From: JBFFSQ01 sp041572275 | Lineage (GTDB): Bacteria > Pseudomonadota > Gammaproteobacteria > SZUA-229 | DNA length: 31,336 nt | Direction: 5' to 3' | Assembly (NCBI GenBank): GCA_041572275.1 | Contig: JBFFSQ010000011.1 | Span: 1-31,336 of the forward strand | Part shown: piece after piece, positions 1-7,891 of the stretch | Position numbering within the stretch: position 1 is the stretch's first letter | How the letters are laid out: every line of letters begins with the position of its first letter | Made by a program: the position numbers and the translations under genes | Notes under the pieces: model-generated | The model's database searches: none | What the model was told of the DNA's origin: nothing | The model's input: only the letters and a program-made list of their open reading frames with translations

Positions 1-600
1 ACCTTCACCTATAACGGTACAAACAATGGGCGTTTTCAGTGCCGCCATTTCGAACAGGTTGCGGGCGATTGCTTCAGACTGGCCACGTTCTTCAGCACCA
101 ATCCCGGGATAAGCACCCGGAGTATCAATAAAAGTCACCACCGGCATTTTAAATCGCTCAGCCAACTTCATCAGACGCAAAGCTTTACGATAACCTTCGG
201 GTCGAGGCATACCAAAGTTACGACGAATTTTTTCCTTGGTATCTCGCCCTTTCTGATGGCCGATGATCATGACGGGACGACCTTCCAGGCGTGCCATACC
301 GCCAACAATGGCATGATCATCAGCAAACGCTCGATCCCCATGCAATTCCTGAAAGTCAGTGAATATACGGTCGATATAGTCCAGGGTATAGGGGCGTTGT
401 GGGTGACGTGCCAGCTGCGAAGTTTGCCAGGGCGTCAATTTATCAAAGATAGACTCAGTCAGGCTTCTGCATTTGTCCTGTAAGCGGCTGATTTCATCAC
501 CGATATTGATTTCGGTGTCATCACCTACATAACGTAATTCTTCTATTTTGGCCTCTAGCTCGGCAATAGGCTGTTCAAAGTCTAGAAAATTTGGATTCAT
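1..600 (-). CDS. accA: Acetyl-CoA carboxylase carboxyltransferase subunit alpha, 3' part cut off
   Basis: This is the alpha subunit of the acetyl-CoA carboxylase carboxyltransferase. With AccD it moves the carboxyl group from biotin-carboxyl carrier protein to acetyl-CoA, giving malonyl-CoA for fatty acid synthesis in the cytoplasm. The minus-strand frame opens with MNPNFLDFEQPIAELEAKIE, the typical AccA start with a helical N-terminal region. It continues through HGDRAFADDHAIVGG, the glycine-rich RNFGMPRPEGYRKALRLM segment and FIDTPGAYPGIGAEERGQSE, and runs off the window edge after 200 codons; full AccA is about 315-320 residues. The start ATG at 598-600 matches the family N-terminus. A plausible promoter lies 56-84 bases upstream. 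truD lies upstream on the same strand, but the 172-base gap and the promoter suggest separate transcription. Identification is firm; only the missing end is unknown. Confidence 0.97.
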   Translation of the reverse strand, partial: MNPNFLDFEQPIAELEAKIEELRYVGDDTEINIGDEISRLQDKCRSLTESIFDKLTPWQTSQLARHPQRPYTLDYIDRIFTDFQELHGDRAFADDHAIVGGMARLEGRPVMIIGHQKGRDTKEKIRRNFGMPRPEGYRKALRLMKLAERFKMPVVTFIDTPGAYPGIGAEERGQSEAIARNLFEMAALKTPIVCTVIGEG

Positions 601-655
601 TATATCTTGGCCACTACTCTATGCATTGGAATGTTGCTTATTGATCGCAGTCGCA

Positions 656-684
656 ATAATAACGCGGCAACCCGCAGGTTCCAA
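656..684 (-). promoter_or_regulatory. Candidate sigma-70 promoter for accA
   Basis: Read on the minus strand there is TTGGAA (679-684), a 17-base spacer and TATTAT (656-661). The -10 matches consensus at 5 of 6 positions, the -35 at 4 of 6, and the spacer length is ideal. The predicted transcript start near 649 gives a leader of about 50 bases before the accA ATG at 600. This was found by eye only. Confidence 0.4.
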
Positions 685-772
685 GGCGATTACACAAGTT
701 TTATGAACTATTACTGAGTTTTTTAATATTTAGCTGCAAATCCGAGCCAGTTCGTAGCAGTTTTTCAATGGT

Positions 773-1813
773 TTAATCACTATTCTGGTCCATAAACTCG
801 CGTAAAACCATGGTAGCGTATGCACCAGAAGGTAAGCAAAACTCAAGGTTCAGTGTGTCGCTGTCCTGCAACGACCACTGCATGTTCTCCGGCATCAATC
901 GTAAGGCCCTGCGTTCCTGCTTAAGACCAGCTTTTTCCAGCCCTTCTGCCAGTGCCAAATTATGGCTTGCGACAGTATTTTCCAGCTCGGCACAGTCCAA
1001 AGATGCCATAGATTCACCGTTACCCCACAATGGTCCGGTGGGATGAATCTCTCGATTAGACAAACGCTGAACTAAATCATCGCTTGAATCATCCGCGAAA
1101 CAGGCACTTTTACCTGCCAACATAAAGACATCACCAGCCAGACGATTATTCCAGCTTCCATCTCGAATACGCTGGCTGAGGACCTGATTGAAAATCCATG
1201 AGCGCGCAGCAGACAAATAGATACTGCGTTTATTTTTCTTCAGATGTCGTAGCTGCCCCTGGAACATAGCAAGGGCTTTATTTATGTTGGACATTTCAAA
1301 GCCAAAACGCTGCTCGCCAAAATAATTGGGAACACCCTGTTCTGCTATAGCCTGCAATCGTTCATCAAGACTAGCAACATCCCCGGCGAGGTCACGAATA
1401 CGTAATTTGAAACAGTTACCCGACAACGCGCCACGCTTGAGCTTCCGGTTATGTCGTACGGACTCAAGTATTTTAATCTCATCACTTTCTAATACCGTCA
1501 AATCAGGATCCGCGAGGCCCGGTAAGTGCAGACTAAACCACTGTGTAGTGATGGCATGGCGGTCTTTAAGACCCGCATAACTCACCGCCGAAGCTTTAAG
1601 ACCCGCGGCTTTGGCAATTGCCTGTGCCAGCCAGTCAGTATTACATCCCTGTTTCTGCACTCGTAGCCAGAGGTGCTCCCCCTCACCACTAAAATCAACA
1701 GGCATCAACTCATCAACGAGAAAATCCTCAGGACACTGCTTAATGAGTCCACTGACAAGGGATTCGCCATAGGCTCGGGAAAGACTGGAAAATAAAAACA
1801 AGGGAATTACCAA
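773..1813 (-). CDS. truD: tRNA pseudouridine(13) synthase TruD
   Basis: TruD isomerises uridine 13 of tRNA-Glu to pseudouridine. The 346-residue length and motifs fit the family: an N-terminal SGLIKQCPEDFLVDE block, then GEGEHLWLRVQKQGCNTDWLA, the catalytic segment YAGLKDRHAITTQWFS with the expected nucleophile Asp84, RHNRKLKRGALSGN, GVPNYFGEQRFG, and the C-terminal LPSGAYATMVLREFM. The start is unusual. No in-frame ATG exists before residue 37, which is too late because conserved blocks precede it, and an in-frame stop sits at 1820-1822. Translation must therefore begin at TTG 1813, which leaves 13 residues before the conserved AYG, or at the next TTG four codons on. No clear Shine-Dalgarno is visible. 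It is a lone minus-strand gene between accA and the accessory block; in E. coli truD sits with ispF and surE, so its context here differs. Confidence 0.95.
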   Translation of the reverse strand: MVIPLFLFSSLSRAYGESLVSGLIKQCPEDFLVDELMPVDFSGEGEHLWLRVQKQGCNTDWLAQAIAKAAGLKASAVSYAGLKDRHAITTQWFSLHLPGLADPDLTVLESDEIKILESVRHNRKLKRGALSGNCFKLRIRDLAGDVASLDERLQAIAEQGVPNYFGEQRFGFEMSNINKALAMFQGQLRHLKKNKRSIYLSAARSWIFNQVLSQRIRDGSWNNRLAGDVFMLAGKSACFADDSSDDLVQRLSNREIHPTGPLWGNGESMASLDCAELENTVASHNLALAEGLEKAGLKQERRALRLMPENMQWSLQDSDTLNLEFCLPSGAYATMVLREFMDQNSD

Positions 1814-1885
1814 CTCGAGTCAAACAAAGAAAAGTTGGCATACATTAGTAAGCTCATAGAGCCACGTCAATCATTAATTGAGAGA

Positions 1886-1914
1886 AACTGGCCATACGAA
1901 GATGATGGCCAGTT
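1886..1914 (-). terminator. Hairpin, likely terminator of the PhnD-like gene
   Basis: Perfect 10-base inverted repeat AACTGGCCAT / ATGGCCAGTT with a 9-base loop. It lies 90 bases past the stop of the PhnD-like gene. On the minus strand the stem is followed by TTTCTCTC, an imperfect U-tract, so an intrinsic terminator is plausible but not textbook. On the plus strand there is no T-run. It separates truD from the accessory block. Confidence 0.45.
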
Positions 1915-2003
1915 ATAAGACTTTGCTCAGCTATGCTCAGGCATACCTGAAATAAGAAACTTAGCAGGCTTCCTAAAAGCAATATTAGGCAGTTGAAATT
2001 TAA

Positions 2004-2831
2004 TTACTCAGCCGCACTCAGGAAGTTTTCAGCCCGTTTAAGCACCATGCTGATACCTTCATATTCTTCATTTTCTGCGCCTACTAAATAGGCACCACGA
2101 GTAAATCGTTCTCTGAGTTTAAACAGTGCATCCTGTCCTGCATCAGATAACAGCTCCTTGCGGATTTTGTCCTTCAAAGATTGAGGGACACCAGGACCCA
2201 CTGTAAAAGCCTGATTAGGATAAGGCAGATGAGTATGAATGGCTTTAGTTTTCGTTAAATCTTTATCAAATTTTCTGTGATTAGTTTTAGGCAGGACTGT
2301 TGCAACACAGGTTCCATTAACAACACCATTAAAACCATCTTTCCAACCTTTTGTTATCAAATGTTCTGGTTCTCGATCCGGATTAGGAAAATGGCTCATC
2401 ATGGTCAACATTCCAAAATTCGGAGCTTTTGGTGCACACACTTTTTTACCCACTAAATCCTCAAGTGAATTCACCTGATTATCATCGATACGTGCAATCA
2501 CACGCCAGATATGCAGTTGAGGTAATTTAATGACAAGATCATGGTTTATATTTTTGATCCGCCAGCTCACAAAATGGGGGCCATCAAAAGCTAAATCATA
2601 TTCCTGATTTTGCATACCTCGGCTATATTCTGCCCAATTACCAGGATGCTTATAGACAAAGGTTTCTCCGGTCTGTTTGGATAAAAAATCAGCGACAGGC
2701 TTATAGATTTCCATGCCGCGTTCGACACTTTCCCTGGGCGGGGCAGTAAAAACATAATCAGCTCTTGCATTAAATGTAATACCAGCGATTAATATAAACA
2801 GTGTAACCGCCAACTTCATATGCTTTACCAT
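2004..2831 (-). CDS. Orphan PhnD-like periplasmic substrate-binding protein
   Basis: A 275-residue secreted protein of the phosphate/phosphite/phosphonate-binding (PhnD-like) family, periplasmic binding fold type 2. The chosen start is ATG 2831 (MVKHMKLAV...), because it places a signal peptide at the N-terminus: basic VKHMK, a hydrophobic stretch, then NARADY as a likely signal peptidase I site. An in-frame GTG or other start further upstream would add non-signal residues; ATG 2819 is an alternative. Family marks include the APPRESVERGMEIYKPVADFL opening, YDLAFDGPHFVSWR, an ARIDDNQVNSLEDLVGKKV segment and late TVGPGVPQSLKDKI. No ABC ATPase or permease lies nearby, so it is an orphan; such proteins may serve a remote transporter or a sensor. 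It follows the sulfotransferase gene by 71 bases on the same strand and may share its transcript. The true ligand (phosphonate, phosphite, sulfate-like anion or other) cannot be read from sequence. Confidence 0.85.
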   Translation of the reverse strand: MVKHMKLAVTLFILIAGITFNARADYVFTAPPRESVERGMEIYKPVADFLSKQTGETFVYKHPGNWAEYSRGMQNQEYDLAFDGPHFVSWRIKNINHDLVIKLPQLHIWRVIARIDDNQVNSLEDLVGKKVCAPKAPNFGMLTMMSHFPNPDREPEHLITKGWKDGFNGVVNGTCVATVLPKTNHRKFDKDLTKTKAIHTHLPYPNQAFTVGPGVPQSLKDKIRKELLSDAGQDALFKLRERFTRGAYLVGAENEEYEGISMVLKRAENFLSAAE

Positions 2832-2902
2832 AACCAGAACCCCGCCACCTGATTGATAGATCAATTTTATTTCGAACTTTGCATAAATAACTATAGTACT
2901 AA

Positions 2903-3910
2903 TCAAGCAGCATTTCTTGATTTAATATCCTCGAGCAATTTGGCCTGCTGATTACGACGCTCCATATCTTCTTTATCGACATTATCAAGAAATGTTTGCT
3001 TAGCCAGCTCATTCTCTTCATTAAATTTCGCAATATCCGACTCAGAAAAAGTAAGCTCCTCGCCTTTCTTGATGTGCTCACGCTCATAGCCCAGACTATC
3101 AAGAACATCACCTGCAATAGATTCAAATATTTTAATGTCGTCAACCGACATCTCTTTAATAAATTTACGTGTATTATTACTATCAACAGGTTTGGTGACA
3201 TTACTCCATAACTCGCTGGATTTCGAAGCGTTTTTAGCTTCATTAGTCACATGGTAATCAAGCATTTTGCTTGTGTAGTCCACGCCCAGGAATTTACACA
3301 ACGCTCTGGCTGTTTTTTCCGGTTCCGCAGTCAGTTCTTCATAACTCACACTGAAGAGGCGATCATTGCTGATAGTTTCTCTTAACTTGATTGCAATCCT
3401 CTGCGTAGCCGCCCAACCCCTGGCAATATTGTAGATGTGTTTTTCTCCAACCACAGCCTTCTTGAAAGACAGCGCCACATCACGACCATCGCGATACAGA
3501 TAGATATATTTCGGATTTTCGAAGTATGATTCTATATCATCACTATATTTAATATTGGCAAGACTCTTACAACACCAGGTTTTAGCATCCTGTGCTTCAG
3601 CACAGATATCATAAACAGCACCATATACCGCCATCAATGATCGGTTTTTACATCTTGATAGTACATCTTCCCTATCAAGGGTGACACCAGCCCAGGGCAC
3701 AGGATTCAACTCAACCAATAAACACACATCTTCGATAAGCTGCTTGAAATTACTCATTTCATTCAGATCACCGTAGTTAGCCATTAATGGAGACAACCTG
3801 TCCAGAATATGTGCAGGATGAGGTGATGATATAGCATCAAGCTGATTCAACATCAGTCTAAGGAGGTTAGATCCAGAGCGCTGCGTTCCAATCATGAATA
3901 CTGGTGTCAT
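2903..3910 (-). CDS. PAPS-dependent sulfotransferase family protein
   Basis: A 335-residue cytoplasmic sulfotransferase (P-loop NTPase-like sulfotransferase fold) expected to transfer sulfate from 3'-phosphoadenosine-5'-phosphosulfate (PAPS) to a hydroxyl or amine of an unknown acceptor. The 5'-phosphosulfate-binding loop is at the N-terminus (GTQRSGSNLLRLML, residues 8-21), and the 3'-phosphate-binding strand-helix is YRDGRDVALSF at about 139-149. The rest includes SVSYEELTAEPEKTARALCKFLGV, the usual late element of this family. The last roughly 70 residues are highly charged and predicted helical (Glu/Lys-rich), longer than a minimal domain. The start ATG 3910 has a good Shine-Dalgarno (AGAGGAT). 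ChrA lies 85 bases upstream on the same strand and the PhnD-like gene downstream. The PAPS-making kinase cysC is 1.7 kb away on the other strand, which supports a PAPS-using role. The acceptor cannot be deduced. Confidence 0.9.
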   Translation of the reverse strand: MTPVFMIGTQRSGSNLLRLMLNQLDAISSPHPAHILDRLSPLMANYGDLNEMSNFKQLIEDVCLLVELNPVPWAGVTLDREDVLSRCKNRSLMAVYGAVYDICAEAQDAKTWCCKSLANIKYSDDIESYFENPKYIYLYRDGRDVALSFKKAVVGEKHIYNIARGWAATQRIAIKLRETISNDRLFSVSYEELTAEPEKTARALCKFLGVDYTSKMLDYHVTNEAKNASKSSELWSNVTKPVDSNNTRKFIKEMSVDDIKIFESIAGDVLDSLGYEREHIKKGEELTFSESDIAKFNEENELAKQTFLDNVDKEDMERRNQQAKLLEDIKSRNAA

Positions 3911-3995
3911 TATTTATATCCTCTAAAATTTACAAATCACTTCTAAATAAAAAATATATTCAATTAAGTAGTTTAATTCGTTATCAATACCGTGC

Positions 3996-5210
3996 TTAAT
4001 ACAATAGCAAGCCTGCAAGACCAGCTGTTGGTATTATCCAGACAACTTCCAGTTTAAGCTTCAACAAAGCCAATAAAGCTAAAACAAATATGGCAACAGA
4101 AACCCAGTTCTGTTCTGCCGATAAAATAACAATATAAGCAGCAGCAGCAATCATTCCAATGACACCACTACGTATGCCTTTTAGAATAGATTGTATATTT
4201 GCTGAATCTTTTATCTTTTGAAGATAATGAGTGCAGATAAGCATGACAATGGCCGGTGGTGCAAAGATTGCGACGGTTGACAGTGTCGCCCCTAAAATAC
4301 CGGCAACTTTATAGCCAATAAATGTTGCACTAATTAATATTGGCCCAGGTGTAACCTGACCTAATGCTATCGCATCTATAAATTCTTTCTGCGTTACCCA
4401 GCCATATGTATCGACTACTGTTTCCTGCATCAAAGGAATAAAAACAAATCCGCCACCAAACAGTAGCAAGCTCATGCCAGCAAAGTTAATAAACAGCTTG
4501 AAAAGCAACAGCATGTTGGTATTCCAGAGTGAAATAGCCATAGCTGCTACAGGCAACACTGCAACACTATTCACCTGACTTGTTGAGGGCTTGGGCTCTG
4601 AACCAGCGTCATCTGAATCATTTGTATCATCTGACTGTTTTTTTTCTCTAAAAATTAGATAACCAACAATACCTGAAGCAACAATAATTCCTAAGGTACT
4701 GAAAAATCCGCCTACAAATATCAATACCCCCATAGCAACTATGGCAATACTATATTCAGCGGTATGTTTAAGTGATTTTTTACCCATATTCCAGGCGGCT
4801 GCGACAATAATGGCAGCAACAGCAGGCAGAAAGCCTTTAAAAAAGTCACTGACCGCAGGTATTTCACCGTATGCAAAATACATATAACTTAAGAACAGCA
4901 ATAGCAGGAAGGACGGTAGAATTACAGCAGTGGCGCAGATCAGCGCTCCGAAGATACCTTTTATTTTATAGCCCGCATAAGCGACCACATTAACTGCAAC
5001 GGGCCCAGGCAGTATCGTTGCCAACGATATTCCATCTAGCATATCCTCATGACTCAGTAATTTTCGTCTGTCGACAACATAATTCTGAACAACAGAAATT
5101 AACGCCATGAAACCGCCAAATGCGGTACTGCCAATTTTTAGAAATGTCCAGAATAAATTCAGATATGAATCATTATTGGCTTCAGTGCTTACATCATTAC
5201 TAGTCGCCAT
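3996..5210 (-). CDS. chrA: CHR-family anion transporter (ChrA), two-domain form
   Basis: A 404-residue inner-membrane protein of the chromate ion transporter family, long-chain form with two homologous CHR halves (about 15-190 and 220-404) joined by a hydrophilic Asp/Ser-rich loop (around residues 190-215). Each half has the FGG-type motif (STAFGGFMALI; LLLFGGGFVFIPL) and a conserved PGP motif (TILPGPVAVNVVAYAGYKIKG; QVTPGPILISATFIGYKVAG), with roughly ten hydrophobic spans in all. Known ChrA proteins export chromate, a sulfate analogue; not all family members confer chromate resistance. Its position between sulfotransferase and cysC makes transport of sulfate or a related anion a reasonable alternative, but that is inference. 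Start ATG 5210 follows GAGC; the upstream intergenic stretch to cysC is 371 bases. Base composition is AT-rich: 4081-4140 has 20 G/C of 60, against 28 of 60 at 8821-8880. Confidence 0.9.
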   Translation of the reverse strand: MATSNDVSTEANNDSYLNLFWTFLKIGSTAFGGFMALISVVQNYVVDRRKLLSHEDMLDGISLATILPGPVAVNVVAYAGYKIKGIFGALICATAVILPSFLLLLFLSYMYFAYGEIPAVSDFFKGFLPAVAAIIVAAAWNMGKKSLKHTAEYSIAIVAMGVLIFVGGFFSTLGIIVASGIVGYLIFREKKQSDDTNDSDDAGSEPKPSTSQVNSVAVLPVAAMAISLWNTNMLLLFKLFINFAGMSLLLFGGGFVFIPLMQETVVDTYGWVTQKEFIDAIALGQVTPGPILISATFIGYKVAGILGATLSTVAIFAPPAIVMLICTHYLQKIKDSANIQSILKGIRSGVIGMIAAAAYIVILSAEQNWVSVAIFVLALLALLKLKLEVVWIIPTAGLAGLLLY

Positions 5211-5581
5211 TATACAGCTCGCTTCTACTATCGTTCATAGGCAAACCTCAACACGCCTTTATAGTTATAATTGATACATCTACATCAGTAGTCTGCGACA
5301 TGATCGAGAAAAAAGAATACAGTGTCTTTTCAAAAGATAATAGAAAAAATACAGCCAGAATGGTGGCCAAACCCAAAATCGGGAATTTCTCCCATTCCAT
5401 TCTCAGTCGAAATATCACCATTTGATTATATTCTGATGACAAGAGGTAGCCTAAATTCAGGAAATCTTCCTATCTCAATCTGCTCGACAAATTGCTATTT
5501 TTAAATCACATCCATATGAATTGTCATATTGATCCTCGATATAGCAGTTCTGTGCATTTAACTTGTTAAATAGGTGGCATT
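5211..5581. other. Divergent intergenic region between chrA and cysC
   Basis: A 371-base AT-rich gap between two divergently read genes, so it should hold both promoters. I see several partial -35/-10 words (for example TTGTCA near 5523) but no pair at proper spacing that I would defend. A minus-strand frame at 5248-5442 could encode 64 residues with one hydrophobic span. It has a TTG start, no Shine-Dalgarno and no recognisable motif, so I do not call it a gene. Confidence 0.5.
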
Positions 5582-6259
5582 ATGTTCAATGCAAAATCTA
5601 GCAATGTTGTCTGGCATCAGTCTGAAGTCACTAAGGAAAGCCGAAATAATCTTAACAACCAACGCTCAGCCATACTCTGGTTCACAGGTTTATCAGGATC
5701 AGGCAAATCCACAGTTGCCAATGCGCTTGAACAGCGTCTTCATGAACTCAGTTTCCGGACCTATATTCTTGATGGTGACAATGTCCGTCATGGTTTAAAC
5801 GGTGACCTCAGTTTTAGTGATGACGACAGAAAAGAGAACATCAGACGCATAGGTGAAGTGTCCAAACTTTTTGTCGATGCAGGCGTCATGGTATTAACCT
5901 CGTTTATTTCACCTTTCATCCAGGACCGACAGTCAGTAAGAAATATCGTTAATGAAACAGAGTTCATTGAAATCTATGTCAAGTGCCCACTTGAAGTCTG
6001 TGAACAACGTGATGTCAAAGGCTTGTACAAACGTGCAAGAAAAGGTGAGATTAAACACTTCACAGGTATAGATTCTGCATATGAAGAACCAGAAAATGCA
6101 GACATCGTTATAGATACTTCAGTTATGTCAATTGATGAATCAGTTAATACAATAATTAATTATATGATCAAGCACTCTTATATCGTACTCACGCGTAAGA
6201 AAAAACTGAGCAAATTACTGCTCGATTCATTCAGAGCCCCACAGTCTCAATCAATATAA
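5582..6259 (+). CDS. cysC: Adenylyl-sulfate (APS) kinase
   Basis: CysC phosphorylates adenosine 5'-phosphosulfate (APS) with ATP to give PAPS, in the cytoplasm. The 225-residue protein carries the P-loop GLSGSGKS (36-43), the APS-binding ILDGDNVRHGLNGDLSFS block, DRKENIRRIGEV, the SFISPF strand and the lid region DVKGLYKRARKGEIKHFTGIDSAYE. These are all standard for single-domain CysC. The C-terminus runs about 20 residues past the usual end, with a basic KKK patch. The ATG at 5582 is preceded by AGGTGG, a strong ribosome-binding site. No cysD/cysN or sat (APS-making enzyme) is nearby and no cysH follows, so here the gene stands with a sulfotransferase rather than in a cysteine-synthesis operon. 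PAPS supply for sulfation is therefore the simplest reading, although it could also serve assimilation. A strong terminator follows at once. Confidence 0.95.
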   Translation: MFNAKSSNVVWHQSEVTKESRNNLNNQRSAILWFTGLSGSGKSTVANALEQRLHELSFRTYILDGDNVRHGLNGDLSFSDDDRKENIRRIGEVSKLFVDAGVMVLTSFISPFIQDRQSVRNIVNETEFIEIYVKCPLEVCEQRDVKGLYKRARKGEIKHFTGIDSAYEEPENADIVIDTSVMSIDESVNTIINYMIKHSYIVLTRKKKLSKLLLDSFRAPQSQSI

Positions 6260-6285
6260 ACAACATCAGCCCCATTCACAGTAGG

Positions 6286-6317
6286 CAAAAAACCTCGCAT
6301 CTCGCGAGGTTTTTTTT
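6286..6317 (+). terminator. Intrinsic terminator after cysC
   Basis: Stem AACCTCGC (6291-6298), loop ATCTC, stem GCGAGGTT (6304-6311), then an unbroken T-run to 6317. It is 27 bases past the cysC stop. This is a textbook Rho-independent terminator for the plus strand; the A-run before the stem could let it work in reverse too. Confidence 0.9.
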
Positions 6318-6395
6318 GACCTTATGCAATCAACTGACTTCACTATACATCTACCCGGGTTATACTGGAGTACATGGTTATTCAGGAGACATGAA

Positions 6396-6839
6396 ATGAA
6401 CAATTACAACAACATACTGGTTGCCATCGATTTTTCCAAAGCAGCTGACATAGTCATCCAGCGAGCGCTTGATATAGCAAGGCGAAACAACACTGGCCTT
6501 ACACTGCTACATGTCGTCGAATATATTCCGCCAATGGATATTGCCTATGAGCCAGTAATGACCTCAACCTGGGCTATTGATGAAAATGAACTCATTGAGC
6601 AGGCACAGAAAAACATGGAAAAATTCTGCAAACTACACAAGCTTGAACAGAATCAACATAAAGTGGTTGTGGGTACACCCAAATATGAAATTTGCCAGTT
6701 TGTTCGCGAAAACCATTGTGATTTGATTATTCTAGGTGCACAGGGTCGTCATGGCATAAAGTTGTTATTGGGCTCAACGGCCAGTGGTGTCTTACATGAA
6801 ATGCCCTGTGACGTCCTGGCCGTGAAAATTAAGGAATAG
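6396..6839 (+). CDS. Universal stress protein, UspA family
   Basis: A 147-residue single-domain universal stress protein, cytoplasmic, of the nucleotide-binding Usp/Rossmann-like alpha/beta fold. It opens with MNNYNNILVAIDFSKAAD (the strand ending in the conserved Asp). It has a LTLLHVVEYI strand and ends with LIILGAQGRHGIKLLLGSTA and CDVLAVKI, the glycine-rich C-terminal nucleotide-binding loop of the family. The frame is open upstream to 6324, but ATG 6396 is chosen because AGGAGA sits just before it and the family begins directly with this strand. It stands alone, separated from cysC by a terminator and facing galU. Usp proteins help survival under starvation or stress; the specific stress cannot be read here. 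Confidence 0.92.
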   Translation: MNNYNNILVAIDFSKAADIVIQRALDIARRNNTGLTLLHVVEYIPPMDIAYEPVMTSTWAIDENELIEQAQKNMEKFCKLHKLEQNQHKVVVGTPKYEICQFVRENHCDLIILGAQGRHGIKLLLGSTASGVLHEMPCDVLAVKIKE

Positions 6840-6856
6840 AATAATTCAGGGTACAA

Positions 6857-6885
6857 AGGCGGCCTGTAAATAAGCCCGACCGCCT
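6857..6885. terminator. Weak hairpin between convergent usp and galU
   Basis: AGGCGG (6857-6862) pairs with CCGCCT (6880-6885) across a 17-base loop, between the stops of two convergent genes. There is no clear T-run on either side, so a terminator role is only a guess from position. Confidence 0.2.
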
Positions 6886-6912
6886 CTGAGTAAGATAAAT
6901 AAGCTATCGATT

Positions 6913-7791
6913 TTATACACAACCTTGCAGGCTTTTCAGATAATCACAGAACTCCTGTTTCAGCTCATCGTGACACAAGGCGTACTCCACGGTTGCTTCC
7001 AGGTAACCCAGTTTGCTGCCACAGTCAAAACGACGTCCATCGAATGAATAGGCATACACTTTTTCGTCATCAAGCAATGCGGCAATCGCATCGGTGAGCT
7101 GAATTTCACCACCGGCACCTCGGCCTGTAGTTCGAAGTTTTTCAAAAATGCCCGGTGTTAAGATATAACGTCCCACCACACCCTGATCAGAAGGTGCATC
7201 AGCTGGTGCCGGTTTTTCAACAATATGATCAACCTGGCTCAATCGATCAGCAACACGGGTACCCGCCACGACTCCGTATTTACTACTGTCCTCTGATGCT
7301 ATTGTTTCAGTACCCAGGATAGAGCCCTGGTATTCCTTGAATACCTCGACCATCTGCTGCATGCAGTTAGGACCTTCAGATTTCACCAGGTCATCCGCCA
7401 GAATAACCGCAAAAGGCTCATCGCCGACCGCTGGCTCAGCACACAATACGGCATGCCCCAAACCTAACGCCTCAGGCTGGCGAATATAAATACAGCTCAC
7501 ATGGGGTGGTAACACATCCCTGGCTATCTTAAGTAACTCATCCTTATTATTGGCTTCGAGTTCGGCTTCCAGCTCATAGGCCTTATCAAAATGATCAGCA
7601 ATAGCGCGCTTATTACGACCAATAATAAATATCAGTGTATCAATACCCGCAGCCACAGCCTCTTCTGCTGCATATTGAATTAGTGGTTTATCCACTATTG
7701 GCAGCATTTCCTTAGGATTGGCTTTTGTAGCGGGTAAAAAACGCGTCCCCAGCCCAGCCACGGGGAAGACCGCTTTGCGAATTGGTTTCAT
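6913..7791 (-). CDS. galU: UTP--glucose-1-phosphate uridylyltransferase
   Basis: GalU joins UTP and glucose-1-phosphate to UDP-glucose, the sugar donor for lipopolysaccharide, capsule and osmoprotectant glucan synthesis. The 292-residue protein has the nucleotidyltransferase signature AGLGTRFLPATKANPKEMLP at about 12-31, the KPLIQYAAEEA segment, EALGLGHAVLCA, the metal-site strand FAVILADDLV, the SKYGVV loop and VEKPAPADAPSD. The C-terminal KLGYLEATVEYAL is also as in bacterial GalU. Length is normal. ATG 7791 begins MKPIRKAVFPVAG, the family start. It is divergent from the AddB-like gene with about 100 bases between and convergent with the usp gene. Confidence 0.97.
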   Translation of the reverse strand: MKPIRKAVFPVAGLGTRFLPATKANPKEMLPIVDKPLIQYAAEEAVAAGIDTLIFIIGRNKRAIADHFDKAYELEAELEANNKDELLKIARDVLPPHVSCIYIRQPEALGLGHAVLCAEPAVGDEPFAVILADDLVKSEGPNCMQQMVEVFKEYQGSILGTETIASEDSSKYGVVAGTRVADRLSQVDHIVEKPAPADAPSDQGVVGRYILTPGIFEKLRTTGRGAGGEIQLTDAIAALLDDEKVYAYSFDGRRFDCGSKLGYLEATVEYALCHDELKQEFCDYLKSLQGCV

Positions 7792-7891
7792 AGTGAATAT
7801 CCATTTAAAAAAATCTGACTATTATGGTGTGAATTTGTCGCCAAGTACAGTTATGCTATGACCACACTCAATATCAAACGACTATAAACCT

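Noticed and set aside
5248..5442. Minus-strand frame of 64 codons with a hydrophobic span, upstream of chrA
   Set aside because: TTG start, no Shine-Dalgarno at any candidate start, no recognisable motif, and low-complexity AT-rich sequence; a chance frame is more likely.
7801..7891. Divergent promoters between galU and the AddB-like gene
   Set aside because: Several half-matching hexamers, but no pair at 16-18 base spacing good enough to report.
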